Of a stretch of DNA of 64,000 bases, positions 45,249-55,463 are shown piece by piece. The notes below the pieces were generated by a model. It was given only the letters and a program-made list of their open reading frames with translations. It was not told the DNA's origin and ran no database searches. Origin of the DNA: Gemmatimonadota bacterium (GTDB taxonomy: Bacteria; Gemmatimonadota; Gemmatimonadetes; Longimicrobiales; Gaopeijiaceae); NCBI GenBank assembly GCA_021295815.1, contig JAGWBQ010000008.1, positions 57,876 to 121,875 of the forward strand. Reading direction: 5' to 3'. A program made the position numbers and the translations under genes. Position 1 is the first letter of the stretch. The number at the start of each line of letters is the position of its first letter.

Positions 45249-48200
45249 ATGCGACCCATTCAGCCGCGGCCACCGGTTGCCAGTCCGCAAGTCCCTCAGC
45301 CGCGCCTTGCGCACGTCCGCAATCGGGCTGCGCCGCTGACGGCCGCCTGCCTCTGGCTCGCGGCGGTCGGCGCGGCCCTCCCGGCGGGATCCTCCGCTCA
45401 GATCCCGTCCGAATCGCACTGGTCGGCTCTCGAGTGGCGCCACATCGGCCCCGAGGGCAACCGGTTCAGCGCGGCTGCGGGCGTGAACGACGACCCTCAC
45501 ACCTATTATGTGGGGGCGGCATCGGGCGGGGTCTACAAGACCACCGACGGCGGAGTGCACTGGGAGGCGATCTTTGACGACCAGCCGGTTCAATCCATCG
45601 GCGCGCTCGCGGTGGCGCCCTCCGATCCCAACGTCGTCTGGGTAGGGACCGGAGAGGGCAAGATTCGCTCGCACGTTTCCATCGGCGCAGGAGTCTACCG
45701 CTCCGAAGACGCCGGAAGAACCTGGAAGTTCAAGGGGCTCCTCGACACCGGCCGCATCCCCAGACTGCTCGTTCATCCGACCGATCCCGACATCGCCTGG
45801 GTCTGCGCTCTCGGCCACGCCTACGGTCCTCAGCAGACACGCGGGGTCTACCGCACCACGGACGGCGGCGACTCCTGGGAGCGTGTTCTCTTCATCGACG
45901 AGGACACGGGCTGTTCCGACCTCGCCATGGATCCCACCAACCCGCGAATTCTCTACGCCGGCACCTGGCAGCTCGAGATACGCACCTGGGGCAGGACGAG
46001 CGGCGGCCCCGGCGGCGGCCTCCACGTGTCACGCGACGCCGGGACGACCTGGGAGCGGCTCAGCGGTCCGGGCAACGGCATCGGTCTTCCCGAGAAGCCG
46101 GTGGGCAAGGTCGCCGTCGCCGTCGCTCCGTCCAACCCCGACCGCATCTTCGCCATGCTCGAGACCGGTGACGGCATCCCCTGGGAAGGCCGCGAGACCG
46201 AGGACGGTCAGGTCTGGCGCAGCGAGGACGGCGGCGCGACCTGGGGGCTCGTCACACGCAACCGAAACGCGATGGGTCGGCCTCACTACTATTCCCGCAT
46301 CGTCATCTCGCCTGACGACGAGGACGAAGCCTACTTCCTGACCGCCTCCTTCGGCGTCTCGACCGACGGTGGACGCACCATCGACATCGTCCCGCGCCCC
46401 GAGGCTCCGGGCGGCGACCACCACGACATGTGGATCGACCCGGACGACGCTAACCGGATGATTGTCGCTCACGACCAGGGGCTTTCGATCTCGATCAATC
46501 GCGGTCGCACCTGGTTCCGTCAGCGGCTCACGAACGCCCAGATGTACCACGTCACCGTGGACGACGCCATCCCCTACAACGTTCTCGGCAACAAGCAGGA
46601 CGAACCCACCTACCGCGGTCCGAGCAACAGCCGCATTATGGGCCAGCGTCGGATAACCGGCATCCCGCGCGGGATGTGGCACCACGTGGGCGGCGGCGAG
46701 AGCGGCTGGGCCACCCCCGATCCGACCGATCCCGACATAGTCTGGTCCTCGGCTTCGGGCTCGGGGATGGTGGGCGGCATCATCGTGCGCTTCGAGGAAG
46801 AGCGCCGCCAGTTCCGTACGGTCGAGGTGTGGCCGGAGCAGAGCCGGGGCGCCGCCAAGGGGGTCCGCTACCGCTTCATCTGGGACGCTCCCGTCCACAT
46901 ATCGCCCCACGACAACGAGACGGTGTACACGGGCAGCCAGCACGTGCATCGAACCCGGAACCGCGGACAGAGCTGGGAGGTCGTCAGTCCAGACCTGACG
47001 CTCAACGACACCACCCGCATGGGGCTCTCCGGCGGGCTCACCGGCGACAACATCGGCGTGGAGTACGCCGGCACGGTCTTCGGGATCGCCGAGTCGCCCA
47101 TCCGACCCGGGCTGATCTGGGCGGGCACCAACGACGGTAGGCTCCACGTGACCCGGGACGCAGGCGAGAGCTGGACCGACGTGACCGCCAACATGCCCGC
47201 CATGCCGGAGTGGATGGCGGTGCGAAGCATCGCGCCGTCGACACACGAGGCCGGCACCGCCTACGTCGCCATCGACGGACACCAGGTCAACGTGCGCGAC
47301 CCTCATCTCTACCGAACCACCGATTTCGGGGCGAGCTGGAGCCGGATCACCGACGGCATCGAGCCCGGACCGCTGAGCTACACCAAGGTCATCGTCGAGG
47401 ACCCGCGCCGCGCCGGCCTCCTCTACGCCGGAACCGAAGGCTCCATCCACGTTTCCTTCGACTCCGGCGACAACTGGCTGACCCTCCAGCAGAACCTGCC
47501 GCACGCGCCAGTCTCGGGCATCGTGGTGCAGGAACGATTCAACGACCTCGTAGTCGGCACCTACGGGCGCGGATTCTGGATCCTGGACGATCTCTCACCG
47601 TTCCAGCAGCTTACGCCGGAGGTGATTGCGTCGTCCTCCCACCTCTTCGAGCCTCGCGACGCCTGGCGCTTCAGGCCCATCACGCCGCCCTCGGTCCCCT
47701 ACTCGGATCCTACGGAAGGCAAGGATCCCGAATTCGGCGCGTCCATCAACTACTGGCTCGCCGACGAGGCGGAGAGGGCCCCCGTGATCGAGATCGTCGA
47801 TGCCGGCGGAGAGATGGTGCGCACCGTCGCCGGGACGAACCATGCCGGAGTGAACCGGGTGCACTGGGACCTGCGCGACGAAGCCAACGGGCCCGTCAGA
47901 CTTCTGACGCCGCCGGTCTACGCGGAGCATATCGCCATGGAAGCGGACGGCAGGCCCGCGCCGGGCGCGCGTCGGATTTCGATCCTCATGCCTCCGGGAG
48001 AGTACGGCGTCCGCCTGCGCGTGGGAGACGACACGCATGAAAGGACGGTGCGCGTGCTCAAGGACCCGCATTCGGCGGGGAGCGAAGCCGACATCGCCGC
48101 CCAGGTGGCCTTTCTCCGGGATCTGCGCTCGGAAATAGTCGCGGCGGGAGACGCGGTGGAACGCGTGGAGGCGATTCGGGTCCAGCTCGCCACGCTCGCA

Positions 48201-48530
48201 CGCTTTTCCCAAGACGAAGAACTCGGTCGCGCCATCGCCGATTTGGAGGTTAAGCTCTTCGATCTTCAGATGGAGATGGTCGATCTGCGCCTCACCGGCC
48301 AAGGCCAGGACGGGGTACGCTTCGAGGCTAAGCTCCTCCAGAAGATCGGATACCTTACCGGGGCCATTTCCGGCGCCGACTTCCCGCCCACCGACCAGGA
48401 GCTGGAGGTGAAGGCCCGGCTGGAGGCGGCCCTCGACGCGCACCTGCTCCGACTGGAAGATCTGATCGAAGGCGATCTGGAATCCCTGAACGCCATGCTC
48501 GCGGCCCGCGGCATGATCGTCATCACATGA
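45249..48530 (+). CDS. Secreted VPS10/sortilin-like Asp-box propeller protein C
   Basis: 1093 aa. The signal is preceded by a Pro/Arg-rich stretch (RPIQPRPPVASPQV), then a hydrophobic core (ACLWLAAVGAALPAGSSA). The mature protein opens ALEWRHIGPEGNRFSAAAGV and repeats Asp boxes (TTDGGVHW, SEDAGRTW, TTDGGDSW, SEDGGATW). A beta-rich region (NRVHWDLRDEA, PPGEYGVRLRVGD) and a helical tail follow, as in protein A. It is the third member of this family in the window. The ATG at 45249 gives the export signal; no clear ribosome-binding site is visible. A gamma-glutamyltransferase gene follows 67 bases later. Confidence 0.88.
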   Translation: MRPIQPRPPVASPQVPQPRLAHVRNRAAPLTAACLWLAAVGAALPAGSSAQIPSESHWSALEWRHIGPEGNRFSAAAGVNDDPHTYYVGAASGGVYKTTDGGVHWEAIFDDQPVQSIGALAVAPSDPNVVWVGTGEGKIRSHVSIGAGVYRSEDAGRTWKFKGLLDTGRIPRLLVHPTDPDIAWVCALGHAYGPQQTRGVYRTTDGGDSWERVLFIDEDTGCSDLAMDPTNPRILYAGTWQLEIRTWGRTSGGPGGGLHVSRDAGTTWERLSGPGNGIGLPEKPVGKVAVAVAPSNPDRIFAMLETGDGIPWEGRETEDGQVWRSEDGGATWGLVTRNRNAMGRPHYYSRIVISPDDEDEAYFLTASFGVSTDGGRTIDIVPRPEAPGGDHHDMWIDPDDANRMIVAHDQGLSISINRGRTWFRQRLTNAQMYHVTVDDAIPYNVLGNKQDEPTYRGPSNSRIMGQRRITGIPRGMWHHVGGGESGWATPDPTDPDIVWSSASGSGMVGGIIVRFEEERRQFRTVEVWPEQSRGAAKGVRYRFIWDAPVHISPHDNETVYTGSQHVHRTRNRGQSWEVVSPDLTLNDTTRMGLSGGLTGDNIGVEYAGTVFGIAESPIRPGLIWAGTNDGRLHVTRDAGESWTDVTANMPAMPEWMAVRSIAPSTHEAGTAYVAIDGHQVNVRDPHLYRTTDFGASWSRITDGIEPGPLSYTKVIVEDPRRAGLLYAGTEGSIHVSFDSGDNWLTLQQNLPHAPVSGIVVQERFNDLVVGTYGRGFWILDDLSPFQQLTPEVIASSSHLFEPRDAWRFRPITPPSVPYSDPTEGKDPEFGASINYWLADEAERAPVIEIVDAGGEMVRTVAGTNHAGVNRVHWDLRDEANGPVRLLTPPVYAEHIAMEADGRPAPGARRISILMPPGEYGVRLRVGDDTHERTVRVLKDPHSAGSEADIAAQVAFLRDLRSEIVAAGDAVERVEAIRVQLATLARFSQDEELGRAIADLEVKLFDLQMEMVDLRLTGQGQDGVRFEAKLLQKIGYLTGAISGADFPPTDQELEVKARLEAALDAHLLRLEDLIEGDLESLNAMLAARGMIVIT

Positions 48531-48597
48531 CGAGCGGGCGGCCGAGTCGTCCGACCTTTCCGGACCAACCTTCACGCATTCACCCACCGGACAACCC

Positions 48598-50466
48598 ATG
48601 ACCTTCCGTTTTCGTCGCGTTTTCGCTCTCGGCGCGCTCCCCGCGCTCATCGCCCTGACCCTGCTCGCCGCCGACTCCGCCGAAGCCCAGCGCACCCAGA
48701 AGCCCGTTCTCCACGGCAAGCACTGGATCGCGATCACCGGCAAGCCGATGGCCGCCACGGCCGGTGCGGCCATGTTCCACAAGGGCGGAAACGCCGTGGA
48801 CGCGGCGGCGGCCATGCTCGGGGCGACCGCTACGATGTGGGACGTGCTCTCATGGGGAGGCGAGACCCAGGCGCTCATATGGCATCCCGGGGAGGAGCGC
48901 GTGATCGGCATCAACGCCCTCGGCGTCGCTCCCAGCGGGGCGACGCCCGAATACTTCAAGGAGCGGGAGATGGATTTTCCGCCCGCGACCGGAGTGGAGT
49001 CGATGGTCACCCCGGGGACGCCTGGCGGTCTGATGACCATGGTGGCCGAGTGGGGACGGCTCTCGCTCGCCGAAGTGCTCGAGCCGGCCATGGAGATGGC
49101 GCGTGGATATCCGCTCGAGGCCGATGCGGTACGCCGCATCCGGGACAATCGCGACGAGATGATGGAGTGGAAGTACACCGGTCCCATCTTCTTTCCCGAC
49201 GGAGCCGATCCCGAGGAAGGCGCCGTCTTCGTGCAGAGCGACCTCGAAGCGACCCTCGCCAAGCTGGTCGAGGCCGAGGCGGAGGCGCTCGAGGCCGGCA
49301 AGAGTCGCAAGGAGGCCATCTACGCCGCTTACGACCGCTTCTACCGGGGCGACATCGCCGAGGAGTTCGTACGCGGCGCTCGCGAAGAGGGTTCGACGGT
49401 CACGACGGAGGATCTCGCCGCCTGGCAGCTCCACATCGAAGAGCCCGTCTCCATCTCCTACAAGGGCGTCGACGTCTACAAGCTGACCACCTGGGTACAG
49501 GGGCCGGTCATGCTCCAGGCGCTCAACATCCTCGAGAACTTCGATCTCCGGGGAATGGGCTACAACAGCGCCCGCTACATGCACGCCCTTTACCAGACCA
49601 TGAATCTCGCCTTCGCCGACCGCGACTTCTACTACGGCGATCCCTACTTTCCGCCCGAGGAGCCCGTCCGGGGCCTGCTCTCCAAGGAGTACGCCGCAGC
49701 GCGCGCGGAAGAGATCGACTGGGAAGCCAACGATCCGCAAGCGGGTCCGGGAGATCCGTATCCCTACCAGGGAGGCGTCAATCCCTTCGCCCACCTTCTG
49801 GAAGGCTGGGGAGAACGGACCGGCGTCGTCACCGAGGCGTCGGGCTCGGAGGCGATGGCGGAATTCGAGGAGGACTTTTACGCCGGGACCACCTCCGTGC
49901 AGGCGGCCGACGCCGACGGCTGGGTGGTTTCGATCACGCCGTCCGGCGGTTGGGTGCCGGCGGTGATCGCCGGCCGCACCGGCATCGGCATGAGTCAGCG
50001 GGCGCAGTCGTTCGTCGTGCACGAAGCCGACAACCCCTACAACGTCATCGAGCCCGGGAAGCGGCCGCGCGCCACGCTCACCCCGGGGATGGCGGTCAAG
50101 GACGGGCGGCCCTACCTGAGCTTCGCGGTGCAGGGCGGCGACGGTCAAGACCAGAACCTTCTTCAGTTCTTCCTGAACGTGGTCGAGTTCGGGATGAACG
50201 TCCAGCAGGCGGCCGAGGCGGCGAACATCAACTCTTTCCAGATGCGCAACTCATTCGGAGATCACTCCACGAGTCCGGGACGCATGCTCGTGAACTCGCA
50301 GACCCCGCCCTGGATACGTGCGGAGCTGGAGTCGATGGGGTACGATCTGACCTTCTCGGACCGCACCTCCGGTCCCATCAACGCCATTTTCTTCGACTGG
50401 GTGCACGGGACCTTCTGGGGCGGGTCGAGCCACCACGGTGACGACTACGGGATCGTCTGGGAGTAG
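48598..50466 (+). CDS. ggt: Secreted gamma-glutamyltransferase
   Basis: 622 aa. Signal peptide about 1-30, then the large subunit (MAATAGAAMFHKGGNAVDAAAA). Autoprocessing should occur before T431-T432 in FYAGTTSVQAAD, giving the small subunit with T431 as nucleophile. The common TTH(x)S is here TTSVQ. PSGGW replaces the usual G-S-G region, so the acceptor pocket may differ. The family cleaves gamma-glutamyl bonds of glutathione and related peptides in the periplasm. It follows propeller C on the same strand and ends just before the convergent S12/M15 gene. Confidence 0.9.
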   Translation: MTFRFRRVFALGALPALIALTLLAADSAEAQRTQKPVLHGKHWIAITGKPMAATAGAAMFHKGGNAVDAAAAMLGATATMWDVLSWGGETQALIWHPGEERVIGINALGVAPSGATPEYFKEREMDFPPATGVESMVTPGTPGGLMTMVAEWGRLSLAEVLEPAMEMARGYPLEADAVRRIRDNRDEMMEWKYTGPIFFPDGADPEEGAVFVQSDLEATLAKLVEAEAEALEAGKSRKEAIYAAYDRFYRGDIAEEFVRGAREEGSTVTTEDLAAWQLHIEEPVSISYKGVDVYKLTTWVQGPVMLQALNILENFDLRGMGYNSARYMHALYQTMNLAFADRDFYYGDPYFPPEEPVRGLLSKEYAAARAEEIDWEANDPQAGPGDPYPYQGGVNPFAHLLEGWGERTGVVTEASGSEAMAEFEEDFYAGTTSVQAADADGWVVSITPSGGWVPAVIAGRTGIGMSQRAQSFVVHEADNPYNVIEPGKRPRATLTPGMAVKDGRPYLSFAVQGGDGQDQNLLQFFLNVVEFGMNVQQAAEAANINSFQMRNSFGDHSTSPGRMLVNSQTPPWIRAELESMGYDLTFSDRTSGPINAIFFDWVHGTFWGGSSHHGDDYGIVWE

Positions 50467-50553
50467 CGGTCGCGCGGCAGGGGCCGGGGGACGTTTCCTG
50501 GACCGTGCACTCGGGCGGGCCTTCCTCGGCGCTGTCTTGTACGGCGTCGGAGT

Positions 50554-53142
50554 TCAGTTGGCCGCAGCCAGTTCGGCGAAGGTCAGGTTCAGGATGGGAT
50601 ACTCGCGCCAGTCCTCGTGATCGAAGTGCCACCACTCCGCCTCGTAGACGGCGAATCCGGCGTCCTCCATGGCCCGGCGCAGCAGAGCCCGCCGCCAGCG
50701 CTGTCGGGAGCTGCCGCCCGGATAGTCGGGGAAGGATCTCGGCGAGAACTCGTCGTAGCCGCCGGTCATCTCCACCACCTCTCCGCTCGCGAGATCGTAG
50801 AGCGAAAGATCGATGGCCGATCCACGGTTGTGGCGTGAGCCGTTGGAGGGGTTGGCGACGAAAATCTTCTGAGTCTCCGGGGTCGCGTCCCAGAAGGTCC
50901 TGGTAACGTACCAGGGGCGGTATCCGTCGAAGAGGACCAGGCCGTAGCCGTCGGCTCGGAGCGCGGCGCTCGCCCGTACCAGAGCTTCGGCGGCCGGTCG
51001 TTGCAGGAAGACCCTCGCTTCGTCGTAGAAGACGGATGACATGAAGTTGTCGGTGCTCGCGTAGCGCACGTCGAGCTTGAGCGTGGAATCGAGGGTGGCC
51101 GGCTCCACCAGCTCAGGTGACCGGAAGGGGCCGGCCTCGGTGGGCGGCGAGGCGGCAAGCGCCTCAGGGAGGAGCTCCGAAACGGGACGCACGGGGTCGA
51201 TGCGGAAGGTCTCGCCGGATTCGGTGCCGAGCTCCCGTCGGGTGAAGATCACCGAGCCGACGTTCACCGAACTTGCGCGGCCGTCCGGGTCGCGATCGAA
51301 AACGAGGCTCTCGCCGGCGTACAGTCCTCTTACGGGGAAGGCGAAGCAAGCGCTCCCTTCGCCGCCGCCGCAGCTCTCGCTGGGAAGCTCCGAGACCGGG
51401 TAGAGGAAGAACCACTCGATGAGCGCATGCAGCTCGCCGCGGCGTTCGAGGATGTGGAGAACGTTGTGATCCCAGCCGTACTCGCCGATAAGTCCGGTCC
51501 ATTCCGCAGGTGGCGGCGGCGGCGCACCGACCGAGGGTTCCCGAGCAAGCCGCGCCGCCGCCGCCCCTCCGGCCCCAAGTACGACTAGCTCGTCGCCCTC
51601 GGGGAGGAAGCGGGAACCGAAGGAGAGCCTGTCGTCGACGATCAGCGTGTCGCCCAAGGTGCGCAGCTCGGTCGTGAAACCGCCCTCGAGGCCGGTCGCG
51701 AAGAGCCGTCCGCCTCTCTCGTCGAGCTCAAGACCCCCGTTCTCGTCGGAGTAGACGCCGGCAAGCCGCCTCGCCAGCGCCGGATCGACCGGAGCGGTCT
51801 CGGGAAAGCCGGCCGGCGGTAGGGCCTCGCCGGCCCGGACCGCAATCATCATCTCCAGGGCGGCGTTCGCCACCCGGGAAGTGAAGCTGTTCGTGAGGTC
51901 CACGGCGGAGGTGACCACCACTCCCAGACCCTGCCCCGGCAGGAAGGAGAGCTGGGTGGAAAAGCCGTAGATGGCTCCGCCGTGGCCGATGGCCCGTTCC
52001 CCGTCGAGCTCTCCCACGTTGAAGCCTAGTCCGAATCCGGTCGCGGTACCCTCGGGCACGAACTGCGGCTCCCACATGAGCTCCAGGGTGGCCGAGTCGA
52101 GAAGATGAACGCCTTCATCGAGGTCGGCGCCCCGCGCGATGCGGAAGACGGCGCTCATGAAGCGGGCGAGGTCGAGAACCGTGGAGTACATGCTGCCGGC
52201 CGGAGCCATGCCCAGCTCGAACGAGGGCGCGGCGTAGTAGGCCCGGTCCATCCCCCACATGGCGGCCTCGGCCAGCCGTCCCATCAGCTCCGGCTCCGGG
52301 AGAAAGGCGGAGCTTCCCATGCCGAGCGGATCCAGCACCGACGCCCGCATGTGGTCCGCGAAGGGAGTCTCCCGCGTCACTTCCAGAGCCCGGCCCACCA
52401 CGGCGATGCCCGCGTTCGAGTATTTCGTTCTCGTTCCCGGCAGGTAAACCAGCCCGGTCCCGTTCAAAGAGGCTACGCTGGCTGCCAGATCAGGACCGGA
52501 GTCGTCGAAGTAGTTGCCCACCGGGGGCTCGCGCACCAGCCCGGCTCGGTGGGACATTAGCTGACGCAGGGTGATGGAAGCCGCCGCGGCCGACGGGTCG
52601 GCATCGGCCCCACCCGCCCCGGAGCCGGCCCGGCGCGTCGGCGCGCCCGGCTGGAGTCCGCCGGGCCGGAAGTCCGGAAGGTACTCGGTCACCGGAGCGT
52701 CGATGTCGAGCTCCCCCCGCTCGGCGAGCCGCATGACGGCGATGTCGGTGAAGAGCTTGGAGACCGAGCCCACCCGGTAGACGGTGCCGGGCCCGGCGGC
52801 GCGACCGGCCTTCTCTTCGCCGAACCCGGCGGCCCAGACGACGCTGTCGCCTTCCACGAGCGCGACGGAGACGGCCCCGAGCGACTTCGCCGACCGCTCC
52901 CGCTCGATCGCCTCGCTCAGGGCGACGGCCACCTCGGCGTAGTCGGCGCCGGGCTCGATGGTCTCGTGCGGAGGCTCGCGATCCGGAGCGCAGGCGCCCA
53001 GCGTCCAGAGGGCCAGCAGTCCTGGGAGAATATCATGCGAGCGCCGACAGCGACGAAGGGCCGCGCTACCGGAGAAGCTCCGTCCTCCGGCCACCGGAGC
53101 CCTGAGCGCGGGGCCGATTCCGTGTGAAGGCAATGAGGGCAT
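50554..53142 (-). CDS. Lipoprotein fusion: beta-lactamase-fold (S12) hydrolase plus VanX-type M15 D-Ala-D-Ala dipeptidase
   Basis: 862 aa. An Arg-rich start leads to a signal ending LGAC (lipobox). The first domain (about residues 60-410) has the serine-hydrolase motifs SVSK (VYRVGSVSKLFT), YSN (TKYSNAG) and HGG (GHGGAIYGF). A middle beta region follows. The C-terminal ~210 residues form a D-Ala-D-Ala dipeptidase: VLFDGYRPW, SRHNRGSAIDLSL (zinc HxxxxxxD) and EWWHFDHEDW. VanX cleaves D-Ala-D-Ala; S12 enzymes cleave D-amino-acid peptides or esters. No VanH or VanA is nearby, so this is not a vancomycin cassette; envelope peptide turnover or scavenging is more likely. The start ATG 53142 is a choice between several. 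Confidence 0.88.
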   Translation of the reverse strand: MPSLPSHGIGPALRAPVAGGRSFSGSAALRRCRRSHDILPGLLALWTLGACAPDREPPHETIEPGADYAEVAVALSEAIERERSAKSLGAVSVALVEGDSVVWAAGFGEEKAGRAAGPGTVYRVGSVSKLFTDIAVMRLAERGELDIDAPVTEYLPDFRPGGLQPGAPTRRAGSGAGGADADPSAAAASITLRQLMSHRAGLVREPPVGNYFDDSGPDLAASVASLNGTGLVYLPGTRTKYSNAGIAVVGRALEVTRETPFADHMRASVLDPLGMGSSAFLPEPELMGRLAEAAMWGMDRAYYAAPSFELGMAPAGSMYSTVLDLARFMSAVFRIARGADLDEGVHLLDSATLELMWEPQFVPEGTATGFGLGFNVGELDGERAIGHGGAIYGFSTQLSFLPGQGLGVVVTSAVDLTNSFTSRVANAALEMMIAVRAGEALPPAGFPETAPVDPALARRLAGVYSDENGGLELDERGGRLFATGLEGGFTTELRTLGDTLIVDDRLSFGSRFLPEGDELVVLGAGGAAAARLAREPSVGAPPPPPAEWTGLIGEYGWDHNVLHILERRGELHALIEWFFLYPVSELPSESCGGGEGSACFAFPVRGLYAGESLVFDRDPDGRASSVNVGSVIFTRRELGTESGETFRIDPVRPVSELLPEALAASPPTEAGPFRSPELVEPATLDSTLKLDVRYASTDNFMSSVFYDEARVFLQRPAAEALVRASAALRADGYGLVLFDGYRPWYVTRTFWDATPETQKIFVANPSNGSRHNRGSAIDLSLYDLASGEVVEMTGGYDEFSPRSFPDYPGGSSRQRWRRALLRRAMEDAGFAVYEAEWWHFDHEDWREYPILNLTFAELAAAN

Positions 53143-53255
53143 GGGACGAATCGGATGATGGTCGCAGGTGCCTGCAACCGGGTGGAAGAGCCGTGAAGAA
53201 CCACCCGAGCCGCCCGCATCGAATCCGGACATTCTGCCGACGGCCCGTGTGTTCC

Positions 53256-53286
53256 TTGCGCACAGGTTATTACCGCAGTTTATTTT
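53256..53286 (+). promoter_or_regulatory. Candidate promoter and AT-rich leader of the S1-domain gene
   Basis: TTGCGC (53256-53261) is followed after 17 bases by TTTATT (or TATTTT after 19). This stretch, around GGTTATTACC and TTTATTTTACT, is the most AT-rich of the intergenic regions in the window. About 90 bases of leader remain before the S1 gene start. The boxes match only partly. Confidence 0.3.
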
Positions 53287-53372
53287 ACTACGTCGATGGT
53301 AACAAATCCCAGGAGAAGAACATATCCGTGATCTGGAGGTTCGTCTCGCCGAGCTGATGACAAGGATGGAGC

Positions 53373-55463
53373 ATGACAAGAGAAGCGATCGCAGGGATTT
53401 GGCGTGAGTCTGAGGCCAAGCGTGTAAGGGGGGGGCCGGTTAAGGGAAGGAACCACCACGTGCCCGCCTATGTCTGGGATTTTCTGCTTGACGCCCGGGA
53501 TTCGGGTGCGATAATACCGGGAAGGATCTTGAGGGCTTGCGCGGGCGGCGCCTCGGTGGACGTGATGGGCGTGGTGGCTTTCATGCCGAAATTCCACAGC
53601 ACCGTCAGCCACGTCCCGGACAGATGGGATGTCGCGCTGGAGACCGGAGAGACGCACCCCATAAGGGTGATCGAGGTCGATGCCGGGAACGAGGTCGTGG
53701 TCTCGCGAAGAGCGGCTCTGATCACCGACGACGCGTGGGAAGCGGTCCGCGACGCGCACGAGGCTCGAAAGACCGTCGACGGCAGGATTGTGAAGGCGGT
53801 CAAGAACGGCTACATCGTCAACGTACTGGACGCGGAGGGCTACCTCTCGGACATCGGTCTGAGTCGGGAGCTGCGCCGCGAGGGAACGGAGCGCCTGCTG
53901 GGGCGCGAGGTCGAGTTGAAGATCATTCGCGTCCAGGATGGACAGCGACGGGTGGTGGTCTCGCAGCGGGCGGTCGGGGTGAGCGACGAGATGTGGGAGA
54001 GGCTGATCGAGCTCCGACGCTCGCAGGTGACGGTATGGGTGAAACTCGTCGACGCGCTGCCCAGCGGCGACGGCCTCGTCGATCTCTTCGGGGTCGAAGC
54101 CCTGGTCCGCGACCGTAATCCCGAACATCTTTGGCCGCACCCGCCTTGGTCGGCCCGAGACCACCTGGGCACGGTCATCCCGGTCCGCCTCGTCGATCTC
54201 GATGAAGGCTCGAGGGGTGCGCTCGCGTCACGAAACGCCGCGCTCGTCTCCAACGAAGATTGGTCCGGATTCACCGAAATCCACCGGCGTGGCGACGAAG
54301 TGGAATTCACGGTCGCCCAGATCCTCGACCAGGGGTTCCGCAGCGACTTGGGCGGCGTTCCCGCGTTCCTGCCGCACTCTCAGGCCGATCCGGGAATCCG
54401 GGAGCTAGCTGTCGAGGACCAGGTGGGCAGCTCGGTCCGCGCCAGAATCAGCGGGATCGATCACAAGGAAAGGGTCGTATGGCTGACCTGCAACGCCAAC
54501 AGCAAGCTCAGGCAGGAGATTCTGCGCAACAGGCTCGCCAACGAGCTTCTGCCCGGCCAGGTGCGTGAAGCCCAGGTGAAACGCATCATCACCTACGGAG
54601 CCTTCGTCGACCTCGGCGGCGTGGACGCTCTCCTGCACCGCTCCGAAATGGCGTGGTACAGGGTGGACGATCCCACGGACGAGGTCAACGAGGGCGAGAT
54701 CATCGACGTCAAAGTGCTGAGCATCGACGAGGAGAAGGGCCAGGTGTCGGTCGGTCGCAAGCAACTGCTTCCGGATCCCTGGCGCGGCGCGATGCGGAAG
54801 TACCCCGTCGGGCGCCGAGCCGCCGGCAAGGTCGGAAGGATAACGAGGTACGGCATTCTGGTCGACCTGGAGGTGGGCGTGACCGGTCTCGTCCATCAAA
54901 GCAACATCGATTGGTCGTCCCGACAGGACCCGCCTCGAGAGAGGGGGTTCGAACCGGAAGAGACGATCGAGGTCGTGGTGCTCGGAATCGAGGTCGAGAC
55001 GCGGAGAATCTCTCTGGGCGCGAAGCAGCTCACCGTCGATCCGTGGATACTCCGGGAACCGTCGTTCACCCCGGGCACGAGAGTGGTCGGCAGGGTGGCC
55101 ACGGTGGTACCTTTCGGAGCCTTCCTCGAGGTGGAGCCGGAGATGGACGGGCTGGTTCACCTCAGCGACATTTCGTGGGAAGAGGAGCCCACCGAAGCCT
55201 TGAAGGCGCTTCTCGAGGGAGACGACCTGGAGGTGGTCATACTCAGCTTCGATTCGATGGAACGCCGACTCGCGCTCGGACTCAAGCAGGTGACCGGGAC
55301 CATACCCGACCTTGATCGCTACATGGCGGAGACCCGCGCTCTTATCGCTGAACCGAGCGAAACCGACGACGAGGCCCCGGAGCCCGCGCAGGGACGTCCG
55401 GGCGTCGAAACCCCGGCGAGGACGCCGACCAAGGCCAGCCCTATTCGGCCGGAGGCTGCTTGA
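53373..55463 (+). CDS. Multi-S1-domain RNA-binding protein
   Basis: 696 aa built of about six or seven S1 (OB-fold) repeats, best seen at TYGAFVDLGGVDALLHRSEMAW, RYGILVDLEVGVTGLVHQSNIDW and PFGAFLEVEPEMDGLVHLSDISW. Each is followed by an I(D)..KGQVSVGRKQL-type ending. The last three are canonical; the first ones are divergent. It resembles ribosomal protein S1 but differs enough (long first repeats, acidic Pro-rich tail) to be an S1-like regulator rather than clearly RpsA. AAGGA lies six bases before the ATG. The stop overlaps the tdh start (TTGA), so it is coupled to threonine catabolism genes. RNA target unknown. Confidence 0.85.
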   Translation: MTREAIAGIWRESEAKRVRGGPVKGRNHHVPAYVWDFLLDARDSGAIIPGRILRACAGGASVDVMGVVAFMPKFHSTVSHVPDRWDVALETGETHPIRVIEVDAGNEVVVSRRAALITDDAWEAVRDAHEARKTVDGRIVKAVKNGYIVNVLDAEGYLSDIGLSRELRREGTERLLGREVELKIIRVQDGQRRVVVSQRAVGVSDEMWERLIELRRSQVTVWVKLVDALPSGDGLVDLFGVEALVRDRNPEHLWPHPPWSARDHLGTVIPVRLVDLDEGSRGALASRNAALVSNEDWSGFTEIHRRGDEVEFTVAQILDQGFRSDLGGVPAFLPHSQADPGIRELAVEDQVGSSVRARISGIDHKERVVWLTCNANSKLRQEILRNRLANELLPGQVREAQVKRIITYGAFVDLGGVDALLHRSEMAWYRVDDPTDEVNEGEIIDVKVLSIDEEKGQVSVGRKQLLPDPWRGAMRKYPVGRRAAGKVGRITRYGILVDLEVGVTGLVHQSNIDWSSRQDPPRERGFEPEETIEVVVLGIEVETRRISLGAKQLTVDPWILREPSFTPGTRVVGRVATVVPFGAFLEVEPEMDGLVHLSDISWEEEPTEALKALLEGDDLEVVILSFDSMERRLALGLKQVTGTIPDLDRYMAETRALIAEPSETDDEAPEPAQGRPGVETPARTPTKASPIRPEAA

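Noticed and set aside
50554..53142. Vancomycin or beta-lactam resistance determinant
   Set aside because: VanH and VanA are absent and the S12 part is a general D-peptide/ester hydrolase fold, so resistance is not supported.
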